Source of the DNA: Henriciella sp045287255
GTDB lineage: Bacteria > Pseudomonadota > Alphaproteobacteria > Caulobacterales > Hyphomonadaceae
Length of the DNA: 64,000 bases
Assembly: GCF_045287255.1 (NCBI RefSeq)
Contig: NZ_CP137142.1
Location: 1,116,001-1,180,000 of the forward strand
Direction of reading: 5' to 3'
This document shows, one piece after another, positions 1 through 8,422 of the stretch. A program made the translations under genes and the position numbers. Positions within the stretch are counted from its first letter, which is position 1. Each line of letters opens with the position of its first letter. The notes under the pieces were generated by a model. It saw nothing but the letters and a program-made list of their open reading frames with translations. It had not been told where the DNA came from and did no database searches.

Positions 1-360
1 AAGTGGTTTGCTGTTCAGGCCGCAACCGGGACCGTTGAGGATGTCGAGGCCCTTCTGAGCCATCCGCTCTATGATGCAGGGAACCCGAATCGCGTGCGTG
101 CAGTAACTGGCGTGTTTGCCATGCAGAATCTCTCGCAGTTCCACGCACCGGACGGGCGTGGGTATGCGCTGGTCGCGAAAGTCATTGCCGACAGCGATAC
201 CCGGAACCCGGCTCTGGCGGCACGGCTCCTCACGGCCTTCGAGGCCTGGCGTCAGCTTGAGCCAGTTGCGAAAGCGGCAGCAGAAGCCGAGATGCAAAAC
301 CTGTTATTGCGGGATCTGTCCAAGAATGTTGGCGACATTCTATCGCGCACGCTGGCGTGA
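1..360 (+). CDS. pepN: Aminopeptidase N, C-terminal end (partial)
   Basis: The reading frame is open from base 1 and ends at TGA 358-360, giving about 119 residues of a gene that begins outside the window. The text resembles the C-terminal helical domain of gammaproteobacterial-type aminopeptidase N (M1 metallopeptidase, cytosolic): a stretch reading NPNRVRAVTGVF, then FHAPDGRGY and a final arginine-rich helix. The zinc-binding HExxH site lies in the missing part, so activity cannot be judged. The enzyme removes N-terminal residues from peptides during protein turnover. The stop is followed directly by a 16-bp palindrome before the histidine kinase. Confidence 0.85.
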   Translation, partial: KWFAVQAATGTVEDVEALLSHPLYDAGNPNRVRAVTGVFAMQNLSQFHAPDGRGYALVAKVIADSDTRNPALAARLLTAFEAWRQLEPVAKAAAEAEMQNLLLRDLSKNVGDILSRTLA

Positions 361-374
361 TTGGTTAACCAATC
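359..374. promoter_or_regulatory. 16-bp perfect palindrome after pepN
   Basis: GATTGGTTAACCAATC reads the same on both strands and overlaps the pepN stop codon. It lies 68 bases before the preferred ATG of the histidine kinase. It is either a regulator site or a short terminator-like hairpin; there is only a weak T-containing tail, so the operator reading is slightly favoured. The core GTTAACC resembles a CtrA half site, but the second TTAA is at spacing 6 rather than the canonical 7. Confidence 0.4.
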
Positions 375-441
375 TTAAAACTTGATTGCCCAGAAGGGTT
401 CTGAATCGGTGACTTGTGTTGTCGTTACGGGACCCAAAGGC

Positions 442-2712
442 ATGTTTAACCGCGCAAAGCAGAAAGAGCAGGGGGACGAACCGCGCAGGATTGATCTGCG
501 CATTGCCTTTTCGTTGCTTGCTTTGACCTTGCTGGCAGGCATGATCCTGAAAGCGGTTGATGATGTCCGTTCAACACGGGCCAGTATTGGTGCTATCACG
601 GATCGTGAAGCTCTGGCCGTTTCAGAATACATTAGCGGGAAGGCCGATGGGGTCAGTCTGACTCTGGCGCATGCCTATCGCAGTGGCTGGGGCGCGCGAC
701 AGACCGCACAATCCCATCCTGACATTGAGAGTGTTGTTGGTCTCGCTGATGCGCTCTCTGCCCCGGAAGGTTCGCGTGCACGTGCTGCAGGTGAGATAGC
801 GTCGCAGCTACTGGTCAACCAATCCAGGGTTGGACAATCAACGGAAGGCGATCTGGTTGTCGTGTTCGAGGCGGCAAGTGGAGCAACGCGTATCGCTCTG
901 GTTCAGACCGGTCGCTGGGTTCCACAGGCCAATGGGCAGCGCGTGATCGAGCTTCGCTCAAGTATCCTCGCTAATCAGCCCCTGCAACGCGTCTCTGCGT
1001 GTAAAACTATTGATGCAGGCCTGTATGTCTGCGTGACCAATGAAGCGCCGATTCTAACGCGGGCAGTTCTTCTGGAGTGGCTGGGCTTTTTTCTGCTGCT
1101 CTTGAGTCCGGGGCTGGTTATTCTCGGCTTGTGGCAATGGGGGCAGAAGCGTCGGTCGGAAAGCGAAGTGCTTGAGGGGGAAGCCACCAAGGCTGGACGG
1201 CTATTGGGGATCGTGCAGAAAGAGACGAGTTCTGGCTATTGGACTTGGAATGAACAGACCCAAAAGCTGTGGTTGAGTGAGCCTGCTGCGTCCTTGCTTG
1301 GCGTGATTGCGGGCGGCTATTACACGAGTACGCATCTGCTGGAGCAGGTCCACGAAGACCATGTTGAATTGCTGCGGCGGGTTATCGAGACCCTGCCTGA
1401 GCGGGACTATCTCGCACAAACCTTTGCCAACAAGGATATGAGCCTGTGGCTCGATATGCGCGCCTCGCGGGACCCGCGGACGAATGAACTGCATGGGGTT
1501 CTGATTGATGTGACGCTGACGCGCCGGGCGATCCAGCGCTCGCAACAGGCTGAACGCCGGCTGAAATCTTCGATTGAGGGTTTTAGCGGTCCGTTTGCCA
1601 TTTGGGACCGCAATCGGCGCTTATTGTATTGGAACAGTGCCTTCTCCGATGTCTTTGGCCTGGCCAGCTCTTTGCGGGTGGGCATGAGCTATGAGACCGT
1701 TACCCTTGCGCAGGCGTCGGGCATTCGTGAACGCCGCGGTGATGGCCGCGAAGGCGGCGCTAACATTATCCGGGCGCAGGACAATGACTGGTACAAGATT
1801 GTTGAGCGTATGACCCCAACAGGCGGGATGATTACAGTGGGCCTGAATGTGACCGCTGATGTTCAGAATGAGGTGCAGATTGAGCGCCAGCGCAAGCAAT
1901 TGGAAACGCTTGTGATTGATCTAAAGACGTCACAGGCACAGGCTGCTGAACTTACGCAGAACCTCAAGATAGAACGCGATCGGGCAGAGAAGTCTGCGGC
2001 ATCGAAAAGTGCCTTCCTGGCTAATATGAGCCATGAGTTACGCACGCCGCTGAATGCGATTATCGGCTTTTCCGAGATTATGCGAGACGAGTCCTTTGGG
2101 CCTTTAGGGCACGAAAAGTATGGCGAGTATGCGGTCGATATCCTGAGCTCTGGTCAGCATCTATTGGATATGATCAACGACATTCTCGACATGGCGAAAA
2201 TCGAGGCAGGCAAGATGACGGTCGCGCTTGAGCCAATTGATATTGTTGAGCCAGTTGATGTCGCCGTCCGAATGGTGCGGCGCCGCGCCGAAGAGAAGGG
2301 TTTACAGCTTGATCTGGTTGCGGATGATGACCTGCCAGCGATTGATGCCGATCATAGAGCAATCCGGCAAATGGTGCTCAACCTCGTCTCAAACGCGATC
2401 AAGTTTACCGACAAAGGCGGGGCTATTCGCGTTATGGTCAACCGACAGGGGCGTGAAGTCCGTGTCGCTGTACGTGACAGTGGCATTGGTATTCCGGCAG
2501 AGGCTTTACCGCGTCTGGCCCAGCCATTTGAGCAGGTCGCTGATACGCGAGACCGGAACTATCATGGCACTGGGCTCGGCCTATCGCTGACAAAGTCTTT
2601 TGCGGAGCTCCATGGCGGACGTCTGTCCATTGCCAGTGAAGAAGGGAAGGGCACAATGGTGAGCTTCTATTTGCCGTTGCCTCAGGGTAACGGCGTGACT
2701 GCTGCTGCCTGA
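442..2712 (+). CDS. Membrane sensor histidine kinase, PleC/DivJ-like
   Basis: This 756-residue protein autophosphorylates on histidine in response to a signal and passes phosphate to a response regulator that is not encoded nearby. Hydrophobic segments at about residues 17-36 and 207-232 bracket a periplasmic sensor region. A PAS-like domain follows at about 373-473. A short coiled coil leads to the HisKA box MSHELRTPLNAIIGF with phospho-acceptor His531. The ATPase domain shows the N box (NLVSNAIKF), DSGIGIP and GTGLGL. There is no receiver domain. The frame extends to a TTG at 382, but ATG 442 begins just before the first membrane segment and is preferred; neither has a strong ribosome site. 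The kinase core is close to the PleC/DivJ group of cell-cycle kinases, which is an inference from the motif text only. Confidence 0.85.
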   Translation: MFNRAKQKEQGDEPRRIDLRIAFSLLALTLLAGMILKAVDDVRSTRASIGAITDREALAVSEYISGKADGVSLTLAHAYRSGWGARQTAQSHPDIESVVGLADALSAPEGSRARAAGEIASQLLVNQSRVGQSTEGDLVVVFEAASGATRIALVQTGRWVPQANGQRVIELRSSILANQPLQRVSACKTIDAGLYVCVTNEAPILTRAVLLEWLGFFLLLLSPGLVILGLWQWGQKRRSESEVLEGEATKAGRLLGIVQKETSSGYWTWNEQTQKLWLSEPAASLLGVIAGGYYTSTHLLEQVHEDHVELLRRVIETLPERDYLAQTFANKDMSLWLDMRASRDPRTNELHGVLIDVTLTRRAIQRSQQAERRLKSSIEGFSGPFAIWDRNRRLLYWNSAFSDVFGLASSLRVGMSYETVTLAQASGIRERRGDGREGGANIIRAQDNDWYKIVERMTPTGGMITVGLNVTADVQNEVQIERQRKQLETLVIDLKTSQAQAAELTQNLKIERDRAEKSAASKSAFLANMSHELRTPLNAIIGFSEIMRDESFGPLGHEKYGEYAVDILSSGQHLLDMINDILDMAKIEAGKMTVALEPIDIVEPVDVAVRMVRRRAEEKGLQLDLVADDDLPAIDADHRAIRQMVLNLVSNAIKFTDKGGAIRVMVNRQGREVRVAVRDSGIGIPAEALPRLAQPFEQVADTRDRNYHGTGLGLSLTKSFAELHGGRLSIASEEGKGTMVSFYLPLPQGNGVTAAA

Positions 2713-2717
2713 TAGTC

Positions 2718-3749
2718 CTAGCCGCCGGTCAAAGACTGCGGGCCACAGACATATTGGTCGTCCTGTTCACAGATAGACATCGTGCGTTCAACCCAGTCAT
2801 GGATAGCCTTGGCGCGGATATAGATACTGCGATCGCCATTCTGATCGCGGTCCTGTGTGACTTGTGACAGGATCCCAACGATGAGTGGGCCTTCGAGTGT
2901 TGCCGCATAAAGCGGTGCGCCACTATCGCCAACATTCGGGCCGCGTATGCCGATCTTATCGCCAATCAGGACGGCTTCGCCAACTTCCGTCATGGTGACG
3001 GGGCCACCTTGCAGATAACGCGTTTGCCCATTTCGGCCCCAACCCGCAATATAGGTTTCGGTTAGATCGCGCGGCAGCAAAGCCATCGCGTTTGTTTCCA
3101 ATTGGGCAATCGCTACGTTTTCAAAAGCGCTGACATCATTGATATAGAACAGCGCGACATCGTTGGGGTATTGCTGGCGGTTCATGCCATAGGCTGCATG
3201 GCAGATCGCCCCGCGGATTGAACTGACGGCAATCCCTTCACCGCGCACATCATGGGCTGGGCTGATCGCGATGACGTCATATGTTGGCTTGGCTGTTTCG
3301 AGGTCGAGATCGATGATGCAGTGCGCCGCGGTCAGAAACCAGTGTTCAGCGACGCGGGCGGCGGCGCAGTGCTCACGCTCTGAACCGAGTGTTGAGCGGA
3401 TGCCCTCGATTTTGATCAGGCCGGGATACGCCTCAAGGTCGGGAAATGGCTCTGGTGTATAACCCTCAGGGATGAGCGCCCCCTCTTCACGAACAAGCCA
3501 GGGTTGCTCCTCAGGCGTCTCGACATCGGCGCGCGGAAAGCACGATTCTAGTCCGAATGCGGCGAGTTGCTGCGATGAGAAAGGACCCTCGCCAAAATCC
3601 AAAGCTGTTGCGTCTTGTGAAGATGAACTGGGCAAATAGCGCTCTGCGATCGGGTCGATCATTTCCTTGGTGGGAGACATGCGATCAGCGACAATGCCGA
3701 CAAGCGCGCCCACCAAAAGCCCGATAACCAAAAGCAAAAAACCACGCAT
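2718..3749 (-). CDS. Membrane-anchored trypsin-like serine protease
   Basis: This is a 343-residue S1-family protease. It begins with a hydrophobic segment (MRGFLLLVIGLLVGALVG) that acts as signal anchor, so the catalytic part should be periplasmic. The triad is intact: His143 in TAAHC, Asp197 in NDVAL and Ser276 in GDSGAPL. Several cysteines could form disulfides. The frame continues upstream to 3788, but ATG 3749 follows a purine-rich AAGGGCGAG and starts exactly at the signal anchor. It lies downstream of the TIR-ParA gene on the same strand with a gap of 56 bases, so the two are probably cotranscribed. Substrate unknown. It differs from DegP/HtrA proteases in lacking a PDZ domain. Confidence 0.82.
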   Translation of the reverse strand: MRGFLLLVIGLLVGALVGIVADRMSPTKEMIDPIAERYLPSSSSQDATALDFGEGPFSSQQLAAFGLESCFPRADVETPEEQPWLVREEGALIPEGYTPEPFPDLEAYPGLIKIEGIRSTLGSEREHCAAARVAEHWFLTAAHCIIDLDLETAKPTYDVIAISPAHDVRGEGIAVSSIRGAICHAAYGMNRQQYPNDVALFYINDVSAFENVAIAQLETNAMALLPRDLTETYIAGWGRNGQTRYLQGGPVTMTEVGEAVLIGDKIGIRGPNVGDSGAPLYAATLEGPLIVGILSQVTQDRDQNGDRSIYIRAKAIHDWVERTMSICEQDDQYVCGPQSLTGG

Positions 3750-3805
3750 AGCTCGCCCTTTTTTGGGGTGAGTGTGCCTAAATCCCATTATGGAGCAAGA
3801 GGGGA

Positions 3806-5107
3806 TTAGGCGTCGACCAGTGTTTTGAGCTCAAGTGCAATCGATTTCAATGTCTGGCGGATCGATTTAAGTCCGCCGCCTCGCCCCTTATGAATCACCA
3901 GTTGTTTCCATGGGTCTTCGCCGACATCTGGGCTTTTGACGTTCAAGTGCCCTGAACGAGGTAGCGCTGAAGAGAGCAGAGCCTCTGATAAAGCAAATCC
4001 GGCTTGTTCATCAAAGACACCGTTGCGCGCATCGGCCTCGAAATTCGATTGTTCGGAGCGGCCAACCGTATTGAAGAGGACAGACAGATAGGGGCGCTTT
4101 TCCGCTGTGACCTGCTCTTGCATGACCTGATTGAGCAGGCGGACACCGCGCAGCGAGTAGACATCGGGATGCATCGGGGCGAGGACGCGGTCAGCCGCTT
4201 CGAGCGCGCAGCGGGTCAGGAAGGTCGCATTTGGATTGGTATCGAAAACGATCAGATCATACTGGCTGCGATAGAAATCGATCATCTTCCTGAAGTTGGC
4301 ACCAATCAGGGTGAGCGCCTGAGGACTCGGCGCAAAGGCGTATTTGGAGATCTCGAACTGGCCGGAGATCAAATCCAGTCGCCCACCGGGGCCATCACCA
4401 GAGAGCAAATTATGGGTGATCTGTTCGCGTGGTGACGGCGTGAATGGTGCCGTTGAGACTTCACCCCAATTGTCAGCGGGTGAAACCGCATCACGCGAAT
4501 GCAGGCGAGAGCGTTCAAACAGAGAAATAACGGACCGATCGCGGGCTGAACTCGCGTCTGCGAAATCCATATCATAAAAGGTTTGGGTCAGATTGTATTG
4601 CGGATCGAGATCAATCAGGAGAACCCGTCCGCCCAGCTCAGCTTGCCATGTGGCAAATACCTGACTGCTAACCGTAGTTTTCCCAACGCCACCTTTAAGA
4701 TTCATCACGGCAATGACCGGGCAGCGCTTCTGGTATCGCTCCCTTACGGCGCTAACCAGAGCATCCAGCGCCCCCTCATCGGCCAGAGCACTGTCTAGAT
4801 TATCCGCCAAAGCCGATTTGAAGACACGTGACAAGCGGGCATTATCGGCCCGGATCGGAAAGAGCTTAAGGCCACGATCCATTGCGCGTTGCAATTGCGC
4901 CTGTACGGATTTGGAGCGCATGGACGAGGCCGAAACGATAACCACCATACCGAACGCATCGTCAATTGAGACGTTGATTGTATCAGGATCCCCGGTCTCA
5001 CCGATTGGCACATAGGAATCTGGAATCGAGACAGCGCGCAATGCTTCATGGATGGTGAGCAAGGCATCGGTATCTTTGGGGCCGTGGGCGATGAAAACGT
5101 GTGACAT
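3806..5107 (-). CDS. TIR domain-ParA/MinD-type ATPase fusion
   Basis: This 433-residue protein joins two modules. Residues 1-125 look like a TIR domain: VFIAHGPKD in the first strand, a VVIVSASS strand, the helix SKSVQAQLQRA and then LKLFPI. Residues 130-433 are a ParA-family ATPase with the deviant Walker A KGGVGKTT (138-145), the A' motif LLIDLDPQ and the Walker B LIVFDTNP. In active TIR NADases the helix carries a W...E pattern; here the corresponding residues are Ser67 and Gln71, so NAD cleavage is unlikely and the domain may be an interaction or nucleotide-sensing module. No parB or parS lies nearby, so it is not the chromosome-partition ATPase. The ATG at 5107 has no good Shine-Dalgarno sequence. 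A membrane-anchored protease gene follows on the same strand. Confidence 0.85.
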   Translation of the reverse strand: MSHVFIAHGPKDTDALLTIHEALRAVSIPDSYVPIGETGDPDTINVSIDDAFGMVVIVSASSMRSKSVQAQLQRAMDRGLKLFPIRADNARLSRVFKSALADNLDSALADEGALDALVSAVRERYQKRCPVIAVMNLKGGVGKTTVSSQVFATWQAELGGRVLLIDLDPQYNLTQTFYDMDFADASSARDRSVISLFERSRLHSRDAVSPADNWGEVSTAPFTPSPREQITHNLLSGDGPGGRLDLISGQFEISKYAFAPSPQALTLIGANFRKMIDFYRSQYDLIVFDTNPNATFLTRCALEAADRVLAPMHPDVYSLRGVRLLNQVMQEQVTAEKRPYLSVLFNTVGRSEQSNFEADARNGVFDEQAGFALSEALLSSALPRSGHLNVKSPDVGEDPWKQLVIHKGRGGGLKSIRQTLKSIALELKTLVDA

Positions 5108-5150
5108 AGCGTACTAATCCGGGAGGCGTTCTTTTTTATCTGCCTAATCT

Positions 5151-5164
5151 GATTACAGGATTAC
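5151..5164. repeat. Tandem GATTAC repeat upstream of TIR-ParA
   Basis: GATTAC-AG-GATTAC is a pair of direct 6-mers 8 bases apart, and further TAATC words lie at about 5113 and 5145. The repeats sit between the divergent TIR-ParA and DAHP synthase genes, so they could be a binding site for a regulator of either. No regulator is identified. Confidence 0.3.
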
Positions 5165-5249
5165 GGCTACACTTTGGTGGCATTTCTTGGAAATGCTGCT
5201 TGAAGCTGTGGTATCGCCTGTGCATATAGGGTGATCGAATGGAGAACAC

Positions 5250-6635
5250 ATGACCTGGACGCCCAATAGCTGGCGGGATCGCCCCGCGAAACATATACCG
5301 GAAGACTATCCGGATCTTGATGCGCTGGCCGCCGCCGAAGCGCGTTTGGCGGAGTCTCCACCTCTGGTTTTTGCGGGTGAGGTTGACCGCCTGAAGCAGC
5401 GTCTTGGTCAGGTTGCTGCAGGCGAGGCTTTTCTGTTGCAGGGCGGGGATTGTGCTGAGAGCTTCAAGGAGTTCAGCGCGGATAATATTCGCGACACCTT
5501 GCGCGTCTTGTTGCAGATGGCGGTTGTGTTGACCTATGGTGCCTCCAAGCCTGTAGTCAAAGTCGGCCGTCTGGCGGGCCAGTTTGGTAAGCCACGCTCC
5601 AGCCCGGTTGAGACAATTGATGGCGTCACCCTGCCATCCTATCGCGGTGACAACATCAATGGGATGGACTTCACGCCTGAAGCGCGCATGCCGGACCCTG
5701 ATCGTCTGATCCGGTCTTATGCTCAGTCGGCTTCGACGTTGAACCTGGTTCGCGCGTTCAGTCAGGGTGGCTATGCCAGCCTCGACAATGTGCACAAGTG
5801 GATGCTTGGTTTTGTGGATCGCTCGCCACTTGGTGAGAAATATGCCGCTATGGCCGACAAGATCACAGATGCGCTCGACTTTATGAAAGCGTGTGGTGTG
5901 ACCCCACAAAGCGTCCCGCAAATGGCGCAGGTTGAGGTTTATACCAGCCATGAGGCGCTGTTGCTGGGCTATGAACAAGCCCTGACACGCCGGGATGAAG
6001 CGTCCGGATCGGGTAAGTGGTATGACACGTCCGCACACATGTTGTGGATTGGCCACCGTACGCGCCAGGTTGATCATGCCCATGTCGAATTCTGCCGCGG
6101 GGTTCAAAACCCAATCGGGATGAAATGTGGCCCCGGCCTTGAGGTAGATGAGCTGCTGCGCATCCTTGATGTGCTGAACCCGGAAGATGAAGCGGGTCGG
6201 ATTACCCTGATTTCACGCTTCGGTGCTGAAGGGGTTGAGGAAGGCCTCGCACCGCTCGCGCGTGCTGTTAAGGCATCAGGTCGGACAGTCGTTTGGTCCT
6301 GCGATCCAATGCATGGCAACACGCTCAAGACCGAAAGCGGGTTCAAGACGCGACCGGTTGATCACATCCTGACCGAAGTCCGTGGTTTCATTGATGTTTT
6401 GAATGCTGAGGGCTGTGTCCCGGGTGGGGTTCACTTCGAAATGACAGGCCAAAATGTTACCGAATGTATTGGTGGCGCTCAGGCGATTTCAGAGTCGGAC
6501 CTGTCATCGAGATACCACACTCATTGTGATCCTCGCCTAAATGGCGAACAAGCGCTTGAATTAGCGTTCCTGATCGCAGAGAAGCTCGTGGCCGTCAAAG
6601 AGGCAGCAGGCAGCGATTTTCGCAAGGCCGGATAA
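5250..6635 (+). CDS. aroG: Class II 3-deoxy-7-phosphoheptulonate synthase
   Basis: This 461-residue enzyme condenses phosphoenolpyruvate and erythrose 4-phosphate to DAHP, the first step of the shikimate pathway, in the cytosol. It belongs to the plant/Mycobacterium type (class II), as shown by LLQGGDCAESF, MRMAPADR-like context around KVGRLAGQFGKPRS, the GMKCGPG segment, CDPMHGNT and the C-terminal GGVHFEMTGQNVTEC. Length is typical for the family. ATG 5250 has GGAG five bases upstream. It is divergent from the TIR-ParA gene and followed after 16 bases by a MATE transporter. The symbol follows M. tuberculosis usage; other authors write aroF or aroH. Confidence 0.93.
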   Translation: MTWTPNSWRDRPAKHIPEDYPDLDALAAAEARLAESPPLVFAGEVDRLKQRLGQVAAGEAFLLQGGDCAESFKEFSADNIRDTLRVLLQMAVVLTYGASKPVVKVGRLAGQFGKPRSSPVETIDGVTLPSYRGDNINGMDFTPEARMPDPDRLIRSYAQSASTLNLVRAFSQGGYASLDNVHKWMLGFVDRSPLGEKYAAMADKITDALDFMKACGVTPQSVPQMAQVEVYTSHEALLLGYEQALTRRDEASGSGKWYDTSAHMLWIGHRTRQVDHAHVEFCRGVQNPIGMKCGPGLEVDELLRILDVLNPEDEAGRITLISRFGAEGVEEGLAPLARAVKASGRTVVWSCDPMHGNTLKTESGFKTRPVDHILTEVRGFIDVLNAEGCVPGGVHFEMTGQNVTECIGGAQAISESDLSSRYHTHCDPRLNGEQALELAFLIAEKLVAVKEAAGSDFRKAG

Positions 6636-6651
6636 ATTCTAGGATAAACCC

Positions 6652-8025
6652 ATGACCCAGCGGGCATGGCCCGCATGGGCGCGGGCCTCGCAGATCACAG
6701 ACCTATTGCGGCTTTCCGTGCCGATTGCCGTCACACGCGCATCAATGATGCTCATGGGGCTGACAGATGCGATTGTGCTTGGGCGCATGGCCCCGGGAGA
6801 GTTGCCATTCGTTTTGAACTCATGGTTGCCACTCGGCATTGCGCTCGGCTTTGGCATGGGCATCCTGCTGGGCGTGCAGGTGCTGACCTCTGAATTGATG
6901 GGCAGTAATCGCGGGCATGAATCCGGCCGCGTGTTCCGGCGTGGCCTGTGGTTTGCGATCGCGCTTGGAGCCGGGCTCACCGTTATTCTTTATCCCTTGG
7001 CGGGTCCGCTATTCCATAGCTTAGGTTTTGCGCCTGACGTTGCAGAGAGTGTCGCCTCCTGCACGCGTATTCTGTCTCTAGGTCTGATCGGGTTCATGGT
7101 GACAACGGTTTGCGGGATGTATCTCGAAGCCTTGCGGCGCCCACTGATCTCAACTGCGATCATGTATGGCGGCGTGGTGGTGAATCTGGTTTTCAATATC
7201 CTGTTCGTCGCAGGCGCGGGCCCGTTTGAGCCTATGGGTGCGGACGGTGTGGCCTGGGCGACAACAGGGACGCGGACTTTGCTGATTGTAGTGTTCCTGA
7301 TCGCGATTGTGTTTCTCACACCTGCTTTCGCAAAGTCCCCTGAAGGTCCAGAGGATGAGACCAAGCGCCAGTTTAGTGTTGGTCTTGGCACCGCGATCAG
7401 CAATGTCGCGGAATGGGGCGGGTTTAACTTCACCTATGTCATCGCGACGTGGATCAGCCTGCAGGTCAACACGGTCTATGGCTATGCGACCCAGCTGATG
7501 GGCCTGGCCTTTATGGCTTTCCTGGGCATTGGCACCGCGACAAGCGTGCGTGTAGCTGAGGCTTATGGGCGTGGCGATGCGCAAGGCGTGGCGGAAGCAT
7601 CCCGGCTTGGCGTTGTGGCAACGGTTTTGATCGGCCTGATTATTGGGCTGCTGATGTTTGTTTTCCGAGAACCCTTGTCGCTCATGCTGGTGCGCGGCGA
7701 TGCGGTGCTAGGCGATATGATGCTGGCGCCAGCCTTGGCTGCTTTGCTGATCACTGTGGCGATTGCTGTGACCTTTGATGGGTTGCAAGCGACAGCGTCC
7801 ATGGCGTTGCGGGCGCAGGGCATGATTTGGTTACCAAGTGCGATCCATGTCGGATCATTCTTTGCATTGATGATTCCAGCCGGGTATTGGTTAGGCCTTA
7901 TACAGGGACGCGGAGCCCAGGGTATGATTGAAGCGGCCTTGCTGGGTGTGTTTGTCGCCGCCGTTTTGCAGGTTGCCTTGCTCGAATACAAAACGGCGCG
8001 CTTCTATCAGAAACGCGCCGCTTAA
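6652..8025 (+). CDS. MATE family multidrug efflux transporter
   Basis: This 457-residue inner-membrane protein has about twelve hydrophobic segments in two similar halves, as in the MATE (multi-antimicrobial extrusion) family that exports cationic compounds in exchange for Na+ or H+. The N-terminal LLRLSVPIAVTRASMMLMG with a following DAIVLGR matches the first MATE helices, and the second half begins around residue 245 (FSVGLGTAISNVAEWG). It probably shares a transcript with the DAHP synthase gene 16 bases upstream. Substrate cannot be told from sequence. Confidence 0.88.
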   Translation: MTQRAWPAWARASQITDLLRLSVPIAVTRASMMLMGLTDAIVLGRMAPGELPFVLNSWLPLGIALGFGMGILLGVQVLTSELMGSNRGHESGRVFRRGLWFAIALGAGLTVILYPLAGPLFHSLGFAPDVAESVASCTRILSLGLIGFMVTTVCGMYLEALRRPLISTAIMYGGVVVNLVFNILFVAGAGPFEPMGADGVAWATTGTRTLLIVVFLIAIVFLTPAFAKSPEGPEDETKRQFSVGLGTAISNVAEWGGFNFTYVIATWISLQVNTVYGYATQLMGLAFMAFLGIGTATSVRVAEAYGRGDAQGVAEASRLGVVATVLIGLIIGLLMFVFREPLSLMLVRGDAVLGDMMLAPALAALLITVAIAVTFDGLQATASMALRAQGMIWLPSAIHVGSFFALMIPAGYWLGLIQGRGAQGMIEAALLGVFVAAVLQVALLEYKTARFYQKRAA

Positions 8026-8049
8026 AAGGTTCGTCAAAGACGAGAGACC

Positions 8050-8316
8050 TTAGATGTCTTTCAGAGCCGATGCTGGCTTGAAAGCTGCAGATGTTTTTTC
8101 TGCAATCTGAATGGTCTCACCCGTTGCTGGGTTACGACCTTCACGAGCCGCGCGAGTTTTGGCCGAGAACGTACCGAAACCAGCAATTGCGACCTGATCA
8201 CGCTTTTTCACAGCGCCAGAGATTGAGTCAAAAACAGCGTCCACTGCACGGCCAGCTTCGGCCTGGGACATGTCAGCGGCTTCTGCCACTGCTTTGGTCA
8301 GTTCACCCTTGTTCAT
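8050..8316 (-). CDS. hup: HU-family DNA-binding protein
   Basis: An 88-residue histone-like protein that bends DNA and organises the nucleoid as a dimer. It starts MNKGELTKAVAE and contains GFGTF and the DNA-binding arm RAAREGRNPATGETI, diagnostic of HU. The longer frame to 8337 adds seven residues that HU proteins lack; ATG 8316 has AAGGAG seven bases upstream and is preferred. It stands alone, convergent with the MATE gene; the short intervening segment holds CGTC-AAA-GACG, a possible small hairpin. Confidence 0.95.
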   Translation of the reverse strand: MNKGELTKAVAEAADMSQAEAGRAVDAVFDSISGAVKKRDQVAIAGFGTFSAKTRAAREGRNPATGETIQIAEKTSAAFKPASALKDI

Positions 8317-8422
8317 TGGGATCTCCTTTTTAATCAACGGCCAAATCTGCCGTTGGGCGCATCATCCATGATTCGGAGGGGTCGTGTATCCCGAAAACCC
8401 AACAAATACGGGCGATTCAGGC

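Noticed and set aside
365..378. CtrA-like TTAA...TTAA before the histidine kinase
   Set aside because: The spacing is 6 rather than 7 bases; the palindrome explanation is at least as good.
5136..6107. A 323-residue open frame on the minus strand opposite the DAHP synthase gene
   Set aside because: It lies entirely antisense to a clearly identified enzyme, lacks any family motif and its composition is the mirror of the coding strand.
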